Source: a virus. From it: a stretch of 22,171 nucleotides of DNA. The stretch spans positions 1 through 22,171 of the IMG/VR virus record IMGVR_UViG_3300028045_000116. One strand, written 5' to 3'. The notes under the pieces are model-generated. The model did not search any database. It had not been told where the DNA came from and worked only from the letters and a program-made list of their open reading frames with translations. Position 1 is the first letter of the stretch. Every line of letters begins with the position of its first letter. The position numbers were made by a program, and so were the translations under genes. Of this stretch, positions 8,001 to 14,992 are shown piece after piece.

Positions 8001-10936
8001 TTTATTTCTGAAACCTTATCGCTAAATATTGATTTTCTATTTGTGGTAGAAGTCATCTCTTCTTTTGCGGCAAGTAGTTCCATTACCCTTGTCTCTACAT
8101 CTCCGTTTCTTTTTACTCTTTGAAACGCTCCTGTGTTTTTAAGCAACTCTCTTGCAGTTCTTCTTAACCCAACGTTCATTTGAATACGTTGATTCATTTC
8201 AGGGTCAATCTTACCAAGACGTTCCATATTATTTGCCCAAGCAGAAATTTTAGTTCCTGAAGACAACTCATTAGACATAAACTTAATGTCAGTAAAGCCT
8301 GATGCCAACTCGACATTATTTTTGCTTCTTGCTTGTAGTGCAAGGTTAATGCTCATATTGGATGTGTTACTACCTGTAGCACCACCCATTTCTGCCATAA
8401 TATCTTTGATGTTTATTTCATCACCAACATTTATTTGTGCAGCTAATTCCCCAAATCCTTCAGCTATTGGGTCAGCTATCATACGCTCTGCAGCAAGTGC
8501 ACCTATTCTTGCAGGAAGACTTGCAGTTCTTCCAACTCTTATAAGATTACCTGCGAGTCGAGCAGTTAATAAGTCTACAATAGCAATTGGAATACCTCTT
8601 TTTAAACCACGCTCTTTACCTAAGTCCCACACCCCTTGGTCTTGTAATGCCTTCTCTACAGATTTAGGGTCGGTTATATCATAACCTTTAGTTGTAATAG
8701 CTGCAAGAACTTCATTGGTATATTCCATCGCTAATTGTGTAGCCGCAAATCCTGTTCTTAAACCCCAAGTTAAACCTGTTACTGCTCCTGCTCCTGTAGT
8801 TACTACACCTCCGGGTCCTGTAACAAAACCTGTTGCTCCAATAGCTGCACCTGTTCCGGCACCTGTTGCTGCTGCAGTAGGTATTATCTTCTTACCATAC
8901 GGAAGCATCATAGAGATACTGTGTGCCGCTAAAGAAGTCGTCCACTCAAATGGGTCGTCTAAAATAACATCCCAATTTTCAGCCATATTAGTTGTCTTCT
9001 CCCATCGACTCATAACCCTTGACCTTTTCTCAGGTTGAGCATTCATATACTCTACAATTGACTCTGCCATTCTTGTAGTAGACTCAGGGTCGTCAAGGTC
9101 TATACCACCCATAAACTGAGGGTACATTGTAGCGGCTAAAATTAAATCACCTGCTTGACCTACATTGTTACCTTCTGCTATAGAAGTTTTAAACCCTTCC
9201 CAATTTTCTGCATACTCTCGTTCTGCAAATTTATCGTACTTCAAGTCAAAAAAAGTTGTAGCATTTTCATATGCATCTGCGGCAATGTTAGACTTTAATT
9301 GTTGTGCACCGTACTCAAGTTGAATTGATTTTATAATCTGTTCTTCCCTTTTATCTTTTGGTTCAACCAATGATAATTCACTTGGGTCAACACCAAAGTA
9401 CCTTTGACTTTTTTGACTGATAAGTTTCTCTGCTTCTTTGGCAGCAAAGTTTACTTTAATAGCACCACCTATACTTTGTTGTCTTCTTTTTTCAAGAAAT
9501 AAATCAGCATCTTCTCTTACCTTCATAGACTTATCGTCAAGATATTTGTCCTGTAAGGTCATCCTTATACGTCCTGCCTCATTGTACAAGTCTTTACTGT
9601 CACCTCTTAGCTTCCCGTTAATATAAAACTTGTCACCGTATAGTGCTTGGTCTTCAGCAGACAATGATGTTAATCTAAATGGTGCCCAATCTAAAAAGGC
9701 TTCATCAGACTTTGCTTCTTCATAATCAAATAATAGTTTTCTCTCTGCTTCGTAGTTGAGACCTTTTTTATTATAATAACTTTCTATTTCTGCCTCAGCA
9801 GTTGAAACATCTTTCCAACTTCCTTGAGCAAATGCTTCTGCCTCCTCTTTGGTGTCAAACTCAAACACCTCGTTTCTTTCTCTTGATAATTCTAAAGCCT
9901 CCTCAAAACTTAAGTCTTCGTGCCACCACATTCTGTCTGATGTGTAATTGTCAGGGTCAATGGGGTGTAGCATAGGGATAACCTTATGCTTACCATCTTC
10001 CTCAAACGAGGTCATTCTAACAGTTGATTCCGAACCGTCTGAATTTTTCAGTGCAATATCACGCATTGTCTTTGCCTTGATTGCTTTCTGAACGGTGGAA
10101 GTAATTGGTTGTGCTTTCTCTCCTGAAAGATTATTTTTTATAAATCTTTTTAGTTGGTTTGCTCCGCTTACTTCACTGCTTGAAAAGTAAGGGTCTAAAT
10201 CTATTGTAGTCTTTGTGAATCCATCAGGTGCAACAACTGATACATTGTCTCCAATTCCTGATTCGCTAAATGTAAATCCGTACTTTTTAAATTTCTTAAT
10301 CAAAAAAGGAACAACATCTTCTTCTTCCTTACCTATAAGGTCAGCATCTATTCTTGCTATTTCATCTTTAAAAATAGGGTCTTGCTTTATTTCTAATATT
10401 TGAGCGTTTTTTATTGCTTTGGCTTCTGCCTTCGCTGCTGCTTCTTGTTTTTTTCTTAAATCTAAATCAGGTTTTTCCTCAGAAATATTTGCCTTAGTAA
10501 AGTCGTTGTCTACAAACGTTTGTGCGAATGCACGGTCAATCTGACTTTGTTCAGGGTACATCCCTATGCTTCGAATAGGGTCTCTATATCCATCCTCACG
10601 GGTGTCTACTGCAGGACCCGGTGCTGAAGGGTCATAGTTAAATGTGGAAGGGTCGAACTCAGGAATGTCTGACAAGTCCGAAGAACCATCTTCCAAAGAA
10701 CCATCCATACCGTCTTGTTCCGGTTGGTCTTTTTTTTTTACCTGTGCTACTCCAAAATATGCTCCAAAAAACTCAGCTTCATTTAAGTCAGTCATACCCT
10801 CACCTTTAACAAAGTTAAATACATCCTTAGCTTTATAAGGGTCATTGCTATATGCGGCATTAAACTCTTCAAGTGACAAATCAGTTGCCCCTTGTCCTTT
10901 TATATATGCATATAATTCTTGCAGCTTCTCGTTCAT
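2036..10936 (-). CDS. Giant polyvalent virion/ejection protein with zincin metallopeptidase motif
   Basis: At 2966 residues this is the last gene of the late operon and sits where P22 has gp16 and T7 has gp16. Regions in order: two copies of a 22-residue motif at 8-29 and 39-60; an acidic Asp/Ser/Pro linker to about 115; a long helical N-terminal half; a Gly/Ala-rich, membrane-like segment at about 680-730; a conserved-looking block at about 810-850; a Thr/Gln/Glu repeat linker at 1090-1136; a metallopeptidase-like region with HEMGH at 1683-1687 and E1733 as a possible third zinc ligand; long helical and coiled-coil stretches at about 1850-2250; YVENYFP at 2410-2416; and a hydrophobic stretch at about 2760-2830 before a basic tail. 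HExxH plus YVENYFP-type blocks are typical of giant polyvalent proteins carried by phages and conjugative elements. By inference it is packaged and injected with the DNA. No RNA-polymerase DxDGD motif was seen. Confidence 0.8.
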   Translation of the reverse strand: MNEKLQELYAYIKGQGATDLSLEEFNAAYSNDPYKAKDVFNFVKGEGMTDLNEAEFFGAYFGVAQVKKKDQPEQDGMDGSLEDGSSDLSDIPEFDPSTFNYDPSAPGPAVDTREDGYRDPIRSIGMYPEQSQIDRAFAQTFVDNDFTKANISEEKPDLDLRKKQEAAAKAEAKAIKNAQILEIKQDPIFKDEIARIDADLIGKEEEDVVPFLIKKFKKYGFTFSESGIGDNVSVVAPDGFTKTTIDLDPYFSSSEVSGANQLKRFIKNNLSGEKAQPITSTVQKAIKAKTMRDIALKNSDGSESTVRMTSFEEDGKHKVIPMLHPIDPDNYTSDRMWWHEDLSFEEALELSRERNEVFEFDTKEEAEAFAQGSWKDVSTAEAEIESYYNKKGLNYEAERKLLFDYEEAKSDEAFLDWAPFRLTSLSAEDQALYGDKFYINGKLRGDSKDLYNEAGRIRMTLQDKYLDDKSMKVREDADLFLEKRRQQSIGGAIKVNFAAKEAEKLISQKSQRYFGVDPSELSLVEPKDKREEQIIKSIQLEYGAQQLKSNIAADAYENATTFFDLKYDKFAEREYAENWEGFKTSIAEGNNVGQAGDLILAATMYPQFMGGIDLDDPESTTRMAESIVEYMNAQPEKRSRVMSRWEKTTNMAENWDVILDDPFEWTTSLAAHSISMMLPYGKKIIPTAAATGAGTGAAIGATGFVTGPGGVVTTGAGAVTGLTWGLRTGFAATQLAMEYTNEVLAAITTKGYDITDPKSVEKALQDQGVWDLGKERGLKRGIPIAIVDLLTARLAGNLIRVGRTASLPARIGALAAERMIADPIAEGFGELAAQINVGDEINIKDIMAEMGGATGSNTSNMSINLALQARSKNNVELASGFTDIKFMSNELSSGTKISAWANNMERLGKIDPEMNQRIQMNVGLRRTARELLKNTGAFQRVKRNGDVETRVMELLAAKEEMTSTTNRKSIFSDKVSEINKELADIITTRELKPLNEQTILAGKGVFSVGEQSNISDVREGLASYKIKTSRFGRVKQVTKNEFIEFINNMSPYELTRMSATIDNDDEVAQFVANKLAEANINKKRGTENSGTQGTQGTQGTQGTQGTQEETTTTTEETSIVPTATEETGVVTTTTEEVSSKTQPQIEGRAPRQIERSNNVESKDNTSVTVQESVDFEESLKQEESGKKPKVDFRTEIEETTNETEKQEAEDAVTNSINAQESPNVDVKITPEEMTSDKIDVEELNSRTDRPLKITNLKIIKGVPTMFSITDQLTTGTVTNPATGNVISELKGAIGFNGTVGNEQAAWANVEEKEAKTIINRAELIFQNNEAIFRKFWADNPEYNGLVPMNIVKMGQEAMKSNEAVVRVLADNVSSLPIKNRKLAVPVLKRQMKADLVRLNAIPKKNATNKKDIKNITDLLQRLRDGKVTTIDQALTPAFVETMSLPARAKLVGYLTSSKIQEAKAKETKVGGVTKSTKVTVKELLKGVESDAIKLNLAQITNLLTDPQLKNVPIGNVVALVGVDVLNPGVIETTHPNYKYGVRGRSIGILENPQSMETVYPKAFEKIIAKMVASEEKGNKFDAKTKRTQTTGVGIGVPDKDYIGIVAAINPDESTKLNAFMNLAFPSVVINSDVDTFNNVMSQDNVRAYLKGDEIIYGVTVDGDVYINPEVHDTKSSLYNTSIHEMGHVWTDYLQTSKKGKEIYNRGAEVVQETEEFKRQLEKFDGDVDKATRETMAILIGNKGETIVNGSIKSEFQEWLIGMWNYIKAQFKMSKDLSAEEIQNLTLDAFLGTALADIFAGKPLKMTENQVKALKNPEAMFSSGMSIDSIVRKGRNDGINDESIRVVLKNRGFSATDIKAAMKVELGLDLEMPRVFGDVAQGAKVGFKLFNDVRTIVNKFAFDSTGRIKSFSEIRQKAFEEMKQSPIFKVQTEQIQNELLVAFDRVLGIRSNANVSREIGQIRNNLKQRKISKDNITDAQRRMRMVIRKLLPKSKNFSNAVINRLLKTINTTTPENFVGKVSEVLKDVQIERNNEKNRTIDKIIALVKKKAKTIKTDSGKRRSAGLDAAGQSYFAQVKAVLEAVKKQDFVKLKELQDTLDPQVMSDIATKIEEGKKLTTKEQVLVDRQLAFDTFANVMTMELEDVQDLFIDVKQTRSESIANLNNRREQRKKNVEEIQKEFNEQMNQDYSQLYDENGNPLGELALKSKRQTIRKAFEKGGLWSAARAFLDTFKEDGQKKLTSNSVSRFMQNYVVHLGTFTRMLDGNKEGLFTEKFYNVLNDFDERNLQGVRRTMGSMDAIAQATNKTDWTKWKYNLGTDVIELTFKETTKTGKVITDVFNKDQAMRLYALSLNEVQGEKLEKMGFDMEQIKNFIGQDNQLLVEQSVDFLSNKYFEETNQVFSQVNDVNLGYVENYFPTRTISKGQITSAMIAEGEFQKIFSAEFSPALKERTDMSGDVDPYFSFTETMEDHVQSMEKYKAYAVGVKEMNSVLQDQGIQNLLKESGIKPLFDRMLSYAINPDSGPQVQSNDAVTKLQSLFTGFALALKLVQVPKQMSSFIFAWQKYDALPSGRYIPGLDTLGFLKDYAEVLIMLRTNLRESRELSATFDARIKKGLEGDVLGLESGGRTFKKARADQGRKGKFKRGFEKTKGFTTVAGDILGVIGYKALYNRQIRNGVDKNQALRDFNDYNSTQQSRRSTEKVGLQQNTDALNRSFTMFGSSLFLMMNNVMQSSMSITSDIMKGPKGWKNISRKEVRKLALNYSLANVAFTAVSYAPALLFGKDGEKERAYKALKDAALGLNLVYAIPLIGAGIESFVAKMQGDRKPVSDVVNPLTSVVRKVFKDVDEFQSSDGMLKAARVLLEIYSGMQLDAPIGLIKLLGGDTDDDNIYDAIGVTPSYRPGYGTKKKSTKGKEKSTKASDKRVLKAIDPDLYEELYGKSRPGYETEREVKAIKKEIRDEINDALKN
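7531..7620. repeat. Three imperfect 30-nt tandem repeats inside the giant gene
   Basis: Each unit begins CTTCTGTAG on the plus strand, at 7531, 7561 and 7591, with an exact 30-nt period. On the minus strand they encode 10-residue units rich in Thr and Glu (TEETSIVPTA, TEETGVVTTT and a diverged third). The period is a multiple of three, so copy changes keep the frame. They lie next to the 9-nt array and together encode a flexible linker. Confidence 0.85.
7615..7669. repeat. 9-nt tandem repeat array encoding GTQ units
   Basis: TACCTTGAG is repeated perfectly five times at 7621-7665, with partial copies on each side. On the minus strand it encodes six consecutive Gly-Thr-Gln units (residues 1090-1107 of the giant protein). 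Such perfect microrepeats change copy number easily by slippage, and the 9-nt unit keeps the frame. Confidence 0.95.
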
Positions 10937-10940
10937 CTTA

Positions 10941-12914
10941 TTATCCGTTTAATTTTATTTTCCCTTGTTTCTTACTTGTTCTTGGAGCAGACTTTACTGT
11001 TCCTCTCTTACCTTGAACTTTAATTGCTTTATCCTCAACAGATGTATTATTCATAGACAATTCATAAATACTGTCATAGAATGTTTGTAGTGCGGCTGCC
11101 GTTGGTTTATCGTCAAATAGGATTGAACTAACAACATTGCCATCTTTATCTTTAATTTCTATAAAGTCAGCATTGTCTGAGGATGTAACCGCAGTAAAGT
11201 TACCTGATATACCCGGTATTTTTGCCATCCATTGTTGAACTTTTGGTAAAGAAGCATCTTCATCATCCTCAATAATCATTTTCGAAGGTGGCTTGATGTT
11301 TCTAATTTCTCTCTTGAACACTACATCAATTGCTTCTTGCTGAGGTGCAGCCTCTCCTGCACTAAACCCTACAGATGTTGAATTAAACTGTCTCGTACCA
11401 TCGAACTTAGATTTTTTAAGGGTAGCATCTACATCTTTTATTTTACTCTTGTCTCCTAATATTTTGTTTACGTTACCTTTTATGAATGATGCTTGGTCTA
11501 CTTGTGCTCCTGCATCATCTGTAAAGTTAAGCGTTTCAGTTCTGCCATCTGAAAATTCAACAACAACTGATGCTCCATCTCTGTCAAAAGAAACAATGTC
11601 ATTATTTATACTTCTCAAGAAATCTTCTGCCTCTTTAACTTCTGTATCATTACCATACCAAAGTTTAGCAAAGTTACCTACTACAGATTGTTGTTCTGCA
11701 GCTAACTTTCTATTTGCATCTTCAGTTGTTGTTGCAGGTCTTGATTGTTCTTTCATTTTTTGAGTAGACACCTCATCAATAGTGCTTATCTGCATCTCAG
11801 CTTGTGCTGCTAAACTTCTTGCAGCAACTGCGTTTTGTTCGTCAGTCATCTCTGTAACTGTACGACCATTCTCATTTTTCAATAAGATTATATTTTGTTT
11901 TCTTTTACCGTTAGCATCTAATGTATCTGCCTCGTCAAAAGTAGTGGAATATATCTGTCCATCAGGTGTAGATTTATTAAAGTCCATCAATATAGATGCC
12001 CCATTAAAAGACTTACCCTGCAGTTGGCTTTCTGCCCAAGTCTTTCTTGACTCATCCCATAGACTTAATGCCTTTAAATCACTTGGCTTAACACCCATCT
12101 CTAACGCAGTAGCTTCTAATTGTTCATCAGTCATATCATTGAAGCCACCATCTCTGTTTCTAATATCAGATATCTTTCTGAGTTGACCTGAACTTAGCGA
12201 GGTCCCCATACTTATAACGGTTTGAACTACATCAGTTCCTAATGTAGATGTCCAATCTTTCGCTGCTGAAATGACATCATACTTTGTGATTTTAGTTTTA
12301 ATTCTGTTCTTTAGGTTTTGAACTGACACCAAGTTATTTCTGTTTGGGTCAAGTATCTTAGGACCGGAAGGGTCGTCAGGATTTTCTATGAGTTTACCCA
12401 TAGAAACTAATCCCGTTTCAGGATTAATAACTAACTCTGAATCATTAAAGTTAGAGAACCCTTCAACATTTGCCATAATCTCTAAGTCAATATTTGATAG
12501 TTGGTCTCCATAAGCCACATCATCACCAAGCAGTGCCATTTTAGCTGAGTACTCGTCATTGTAATCTTGAAGCAAACTAAAACCTTGGTCTGTTCCATCG
12601 GTAATGTTTGCTCTCATCATTGTATATTGTCTTGGACTAAGCTGACCTGACTTTAATAAAGTTTCTTGCATTAACATTTGTTTCTGCAATTTTTCAGAAA
12701 ATCCTATAGCATATTTATTTAACTCGCTATTTTCTCCTTGTGGAACATTGTTAAGTACACGCTGATATTCACGAGAAGCCTCGTCAATAGCGGCTTTCTT
12801 TTCCTCTCGTACACGGACTTCTTCATTAAGCATATTGTTAACATTGCTGCCAACTTCTGCCCAATTAATGTTATTGTCATTATTCCTTTCAACGTACTTA
12901 TATGCTGTAGCCAT
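10941..12914 (-). CDS. Internal virion (ejection/cargo) protein, 657 residues
   Basis: A 657-residue soluble protein with no signal peptide or membrane segment. It is Asp/Asn/Lys-rich and mainly helical in the first 170 residues (a Glu/Arg-rich coiled-coil stretch at about 30-55), with more mixed composition afterwards and a basic, low-complexity C-terminus (about 635-657). No catalytic motif was recognised. Its place between a T7 gp14-like protein and the giant protein, and its length, correspond to T7 gp15 and P22 gp20, so it is most likely a packaged protein released into the host with the DNA. Its ATG follows an A/T-only leader, and the giant gene starts 4 nt after its stop. The function rests on position rather than on a domain. 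Confidence 0.68.
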   Translation of the reverse strand: MATAYKYVERNNDNNINWAEVGSNVNNMLNEEVRVREEKKAAIDEASREYQRVLNNVPQGENSELNKYAIGFSEKLQKQMLMQETLLKSGQLSPRQYTMMRANITDGTDQGFSLLQDYNDEYSAKMALLGDDVAYGDQLSNIDLEIMANVEGFSNFNDSELVINPETGLVSMGKLIENPDDPSGPKILDPNRNNLVSVQNLKNRIKTKITKYDVISAAKDWTSTLGTDVVQTVISMGTSLSSGQLRKISDIRNRDGGFNDMTDEQLEATALEMGVKPSDLKALSLWDESRKTWAESQLQGKSFNGASILMDFNKSTPDGQIYSTTFDEADTLDANGKRKQNIILLKNENGRTVTEMTDEQNAVAARSLAAQAEMQISTIDEVSTQKMKEQSRPATTTEDANRKLAAEQQSVVGNFAKLWYGNDTEVKEAEDFLRSINNDIVSFDRDGASVVVEFSDGRTETLNFTDDAGAQVDQASFIKGNVNKILGDKSKIKDVDATLKKSKFDGTRQFNSTSVGFSAGEAAPQQEAIDVVFKREIRNIKPPSKMIIEDDEDASLPKVQQWMAKIPGISGNFTAVTSSDNADFIEIKDKDGNVVSSILFDDKPTAAALQTFYDSIYELSMNNTSVEDKAIKVQGKRGTVKSAPRTSKKQGKIKLNG

Positions 12915-12924
12915 TCTTTATTTT

Positions 12925-13728
12925 TTATTGTGTTCCTGCCGGATTTCCAAGGTAAGTAGCAAAAGGGTTTTGATACGCTTGAACGTATTGGTCATTTTGA
13001 AAAAGCATATTGCTCTGACCGGGTGTAAGGCTCCTTTTATATTGCCTAAAGTCTCTATTAGTCATATTTGCAATTGCATTAGGGTCGGTAAAGGTTGCTC
13101 CGTTTCCTGCTGCTTTAAAAGCTGCTGCATCTATATTATCAATTCCTCCAACTGCTGCCCTTTGGTTAGCCGTGTTCTGACCATATAAAGGAACAAACGC
13201 TGCTGCTTGTTGTGCAGAATTCATTATCCCTTGTATTCCTTGTTGTTTAGCTTGTTGTGCCGCTTCTTGTGCGTTCGCTGCCTTTAATTGATTTCCTGCA
13301 ACCTCTTCTAAGTCTAAAGAAACATCTAAGTCTCTAAGCCTTGAATCCTCTTCTATAATTGCATTTTCAATGTTAGTCATTTCGTCTGCCATAGCACCTC
13401 TTACATTTGCTTGACCTGCTTGTTGTGCAGCATAGACTCTACCTGCAGTTGTAGCTGAACCTCTTTCACTCGCCATACCTGACTCGGTTGCCATAGCACC
13501 CTGAACCAATAAAGCTTCTCTTTCGTTATCGTAAGCTTCTTTTTTAATAGACATTTGTTCGGCAAAGTTTACATCAAGTTTCCCTCGTGCTTCTGCCATT
13601 GCTTTATCAGCATCAAGTTCTGCTTGTTCTTGTGCTTTTCTTTGTTTACTTGCTTGTGAAAATGAAGCTACAGTACTCCCTACGGATACCGCTAACCCCA
13701 CTGCCGCTATTGCCGTTGCTGCTGCCAT
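12925..13728 (-). CDS. Ala/Gln-rich internal virion protein (T7 gp14-like)
   Basis: This 267-residue protein opens with a hydrophobic Ala/Val/Gly segment (residues 1-25, MAAATAIAAVGLAVSVGS) and then a long Ala/Gln/Glu/Lys helical region (about 26-180) full of short polar residues. A Gly/Asn/Ala-rich C-terminal part ends the protein. T7 gp14 and similar podoviral internal core proteins share the pattern of a membrane-inserting N-terminus followed by an Ala/Gln-rich coiled coil; gp14 forms the outer-membrane pore of the ejection conduit. The neighbouring gene order supports this role. The start is 1 nt downstream of the GNAT gene's stop, with an A/T-rich leader and no Shine-Dalgarno sequence. 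Homology is inferred from composition and position. Confidence 0.7.
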   Translation of the reverse strand: MAAATAIAAVGLAVSVGSTVASFSQASKQRKAQEQAELDADKAMAEARGKLDVNFAEQMSIKKEAYDNEREALLVQGAMATESGMASERGSATTAGRVYAAQQAGQANVRGAMADEMTNIENAIIEEDSRLRDLDVSLDLEEVAGNQLKAANAQEAAQQAKQQGIQGIMNSAQQAAAFVPLYGQNTANQRAAVGGIDNIDAAAFKAAGNGATFTDPNAIANMTNRDFRQYKRSLTPGQSNMLFQNDQYVQAYQNPFATYLGNPAGTQ

Positions 13729-13729
13729 A

Positions 13730-14140
13730 TTATAAATTTTTTATCATTTCATAAGTGTTAGAATCTCCCTTAACATAACCTAAGGACTCAAAAGTATTCA
13801 TCAAAGATTTGTGTTTCAGTAATGAATAACAATACTTTGCTCCTTGATTTTTACTTATATTGGTTAGTGTTTCTACTAATAGACCCATCGCTTGTTTCCT
13901 GTGAGGTTTCTTTCTATATTCTTTGTTTGATACCAAAAACTCAATTAGTGCAACGTTTGAATTTGTGAGGTATATAAAACCTGCACATACCGGAGTTTCA
14001 CCATCATAAATCATCATACCACCTTTGCCATCATCAGGTAAGAAGTCTTTTGGAGGAGGTGTCCAACCCCAATCTTCCCACCACTTTACAAGGGTGTCAT
14101 CGTAATCATTAGATTTGAGTATTTTAATATCGAATATCAT
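13730..14140 (-). CDS. GNAT-fold acetyltransferase-like protein in the ejection cassette
   Basis: A 136-residue protein with the GNAT outline: a strand region PVCAGFIYL (50-58), a strand ALIEFLVSNKEYR (64-76), a loop-helix KPHRKQAMGLLVETL (78-92), and a terminal strand-helix-strand with SLMNTFESLGYVKGDSNTYEM. The acetyl-CoA pyrophosphate loop lacks the normal Q/R-x-x-G-x-G/A spacing, so activity is uncertain. WWEDWGW at 20-26 is an unusual aromatic cluster. P22 gp14 and T7 gp13, which sit at the same place in their late operons, are also GNAT-like, which suggests a conserved structural role. I chose the ATG at 14140; a TTG nine bases upstream (14149) is also in frame but is less likely. Confidence 0.75.
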   Translation of the reverse strand: MIFDIKILKSNDYDDTLVKWWEDWGWTPPPKDFLPDDGKGGMMIYDGETPVCAGFIYLTNSNVALIEFLVSNKEYRKKPHRKQAMGLLVETLTNISKNQGAKYCYSLLKHKSLMNTFESLGYVKGDSNTYEMIKNL

Positions 14141-14146
14141 TGACAA

Positions 14147-14154
14147 CAAAGATA
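14147..14154 (-). promoter_or_regulatory. Candidate internal promoter box (TAnnTTTG) before the GNAT gene
   Basis: TATCTTTG on the minus strand lies 6 nt before the ATG at 14140 and matches the Bacteroidota -7 consensus. It falls in the 20-nt gap between the fibre gene and the GNAT gene, the longest gap of the operon. The surrounding 10-mer is identical to the one before the gene at 109. No TTG is seen at the expected -33 distance, so this is a half-match only. Confidence 0.3.
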
Positions 14155-14160
14155 AGAAAT

Positions 14161-14982
14161 TTAAGGGAATGATTTCATCACTTCGCTTTCTACTGAAAAC
14201 AATTCTACTTTCTCAGTATTGTTATTAGTAAGTGTGAACACACCATAGTGTCCAAGAATACCGTGAGACTCAACTACTGAGTTTTTTATATATAACATAT
14301 ATTCTGTAGTTGTTGGTGCCGGAGCACCAATTGTATTGTCTACCACTATCTCGTTTATACCTGCAGGGAAGTCTTGGTTTACCTGAATAACTCTTCCCAA
14401 TAATGTTGGATTAGGGTTGCCAAAATAAAGCATATCTCCATCGTTGTTAAGAGTTGTTCCTACAGATATTATATTACCTATTGGCATTGTAACAGGAAAA
14501 GAAACTGTTGTTGTTGTACCTGTAACCACAATGTTAGCACTCGTCCCTATCCCATTTAAAGAACGTAGAGCGTACTCGCTCAGTTGAGCAGGAGTAGTTC
14601 CATCGTTTCTTACAAAAGCAAAATAAGAACCTTCTTTTTTAGCGTACCAAGGTGCTAATATAAACCCATCATCTTGTTGGTCGCTAATAAGTATAGTTCC
14701 CCAACTATCATCTCCCTCTAAGTTAATTGTTTTAAATAGTTTGTTCTCTAAAGGAACGTCATTAAATACCGACTGCATCACACTACTATAGTTTACACCA
14801 TAATATTGGTTTCTAATAGTGTTTGTGTTGTGACGATAAAGGTTACCCCCTTTAAATGTATAGAAGTAGTTGTTCATACCAATCATCCAATCTGCAAAAT
14901 AAGAATAGAAAGATGGGAACCCTTTTATACCATTGTCATACGTTACCGTATAGTTTTTGTTTTTATCTACTTGATTACTCAT
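14161..14982 (-). CDS. Tail/fibre-associated virion protein, 273 residues
   Basis: This protein has a Tyr/Phe/Trp-rich N-terminal block, with PSFYSYFADWMIGMNNYFY at residues 23-41 followed by F-K-G-G and L-Y-R-H-N (43-52). I recognise that block as recurring in tail proteins of Bacteroidota phages. Residues 90-130 look like a second beta-rich unit, and 150-235 are Thr/Ile/Val-rich and beta-structured, as in fibre or baseplate domains. There is no signal peptide or catalytic motif. It follows the Cys-rich tail protein gene by 10 nt. Adsorption or tail-tip structure is the likely role; the exact position in the virion cannot be read from the sequence. Confidence 0.6.
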   Translation of the reverse strand: MSNQVDKNKNYTVTYDNGIKGFPSFYSYFADWMIGMNNYFYTFKGGNLYRHNTNTIRNQYYGVNYSSVMQSVFNDVPLENKLFKTINLEGDDSWGTILISDQQDDGFILAPWYAKKEGSYFAFVRNDGTTPAQLSEYALRSLNGIGTSANIVVTGTTTTVSFPVTMPIGNIISVGTTLNNDGDMLYFGNPNPTLLGRVIQVNQDFPAGINEIVVDNTIGAPAPTTTEYMLYIKNSVVESHGILGHYGVFTLTNNNTEKVELFSVESEVMKSFP

Positions 14983-14992
14983 ATTTTATATT

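Noticed and set aside
8286-9038. Long plus-strand open frames opposite the giant gene (for example 8286-8684 and 8715-9038)
   Set aside because: Their Ala/Pro/Ser-rich sequence mirrors the Gly/Ala/Thr-rich sense strand; they have no plausible context and are shadows.
2036-10936. Giant protein as a virion-packaged RNA polymerase, as in crAss-like phages
   Set aside because: I looked for the DxDGD-type catalytic motif and did not find it; D-G-D-V near the zincin region lacks the context.
14141-14149. TTG start for the GNAT gene
   Set aside because: The ATG at 14140 is only three codons downstream, and TTG starts are not otherwise needed in this window.
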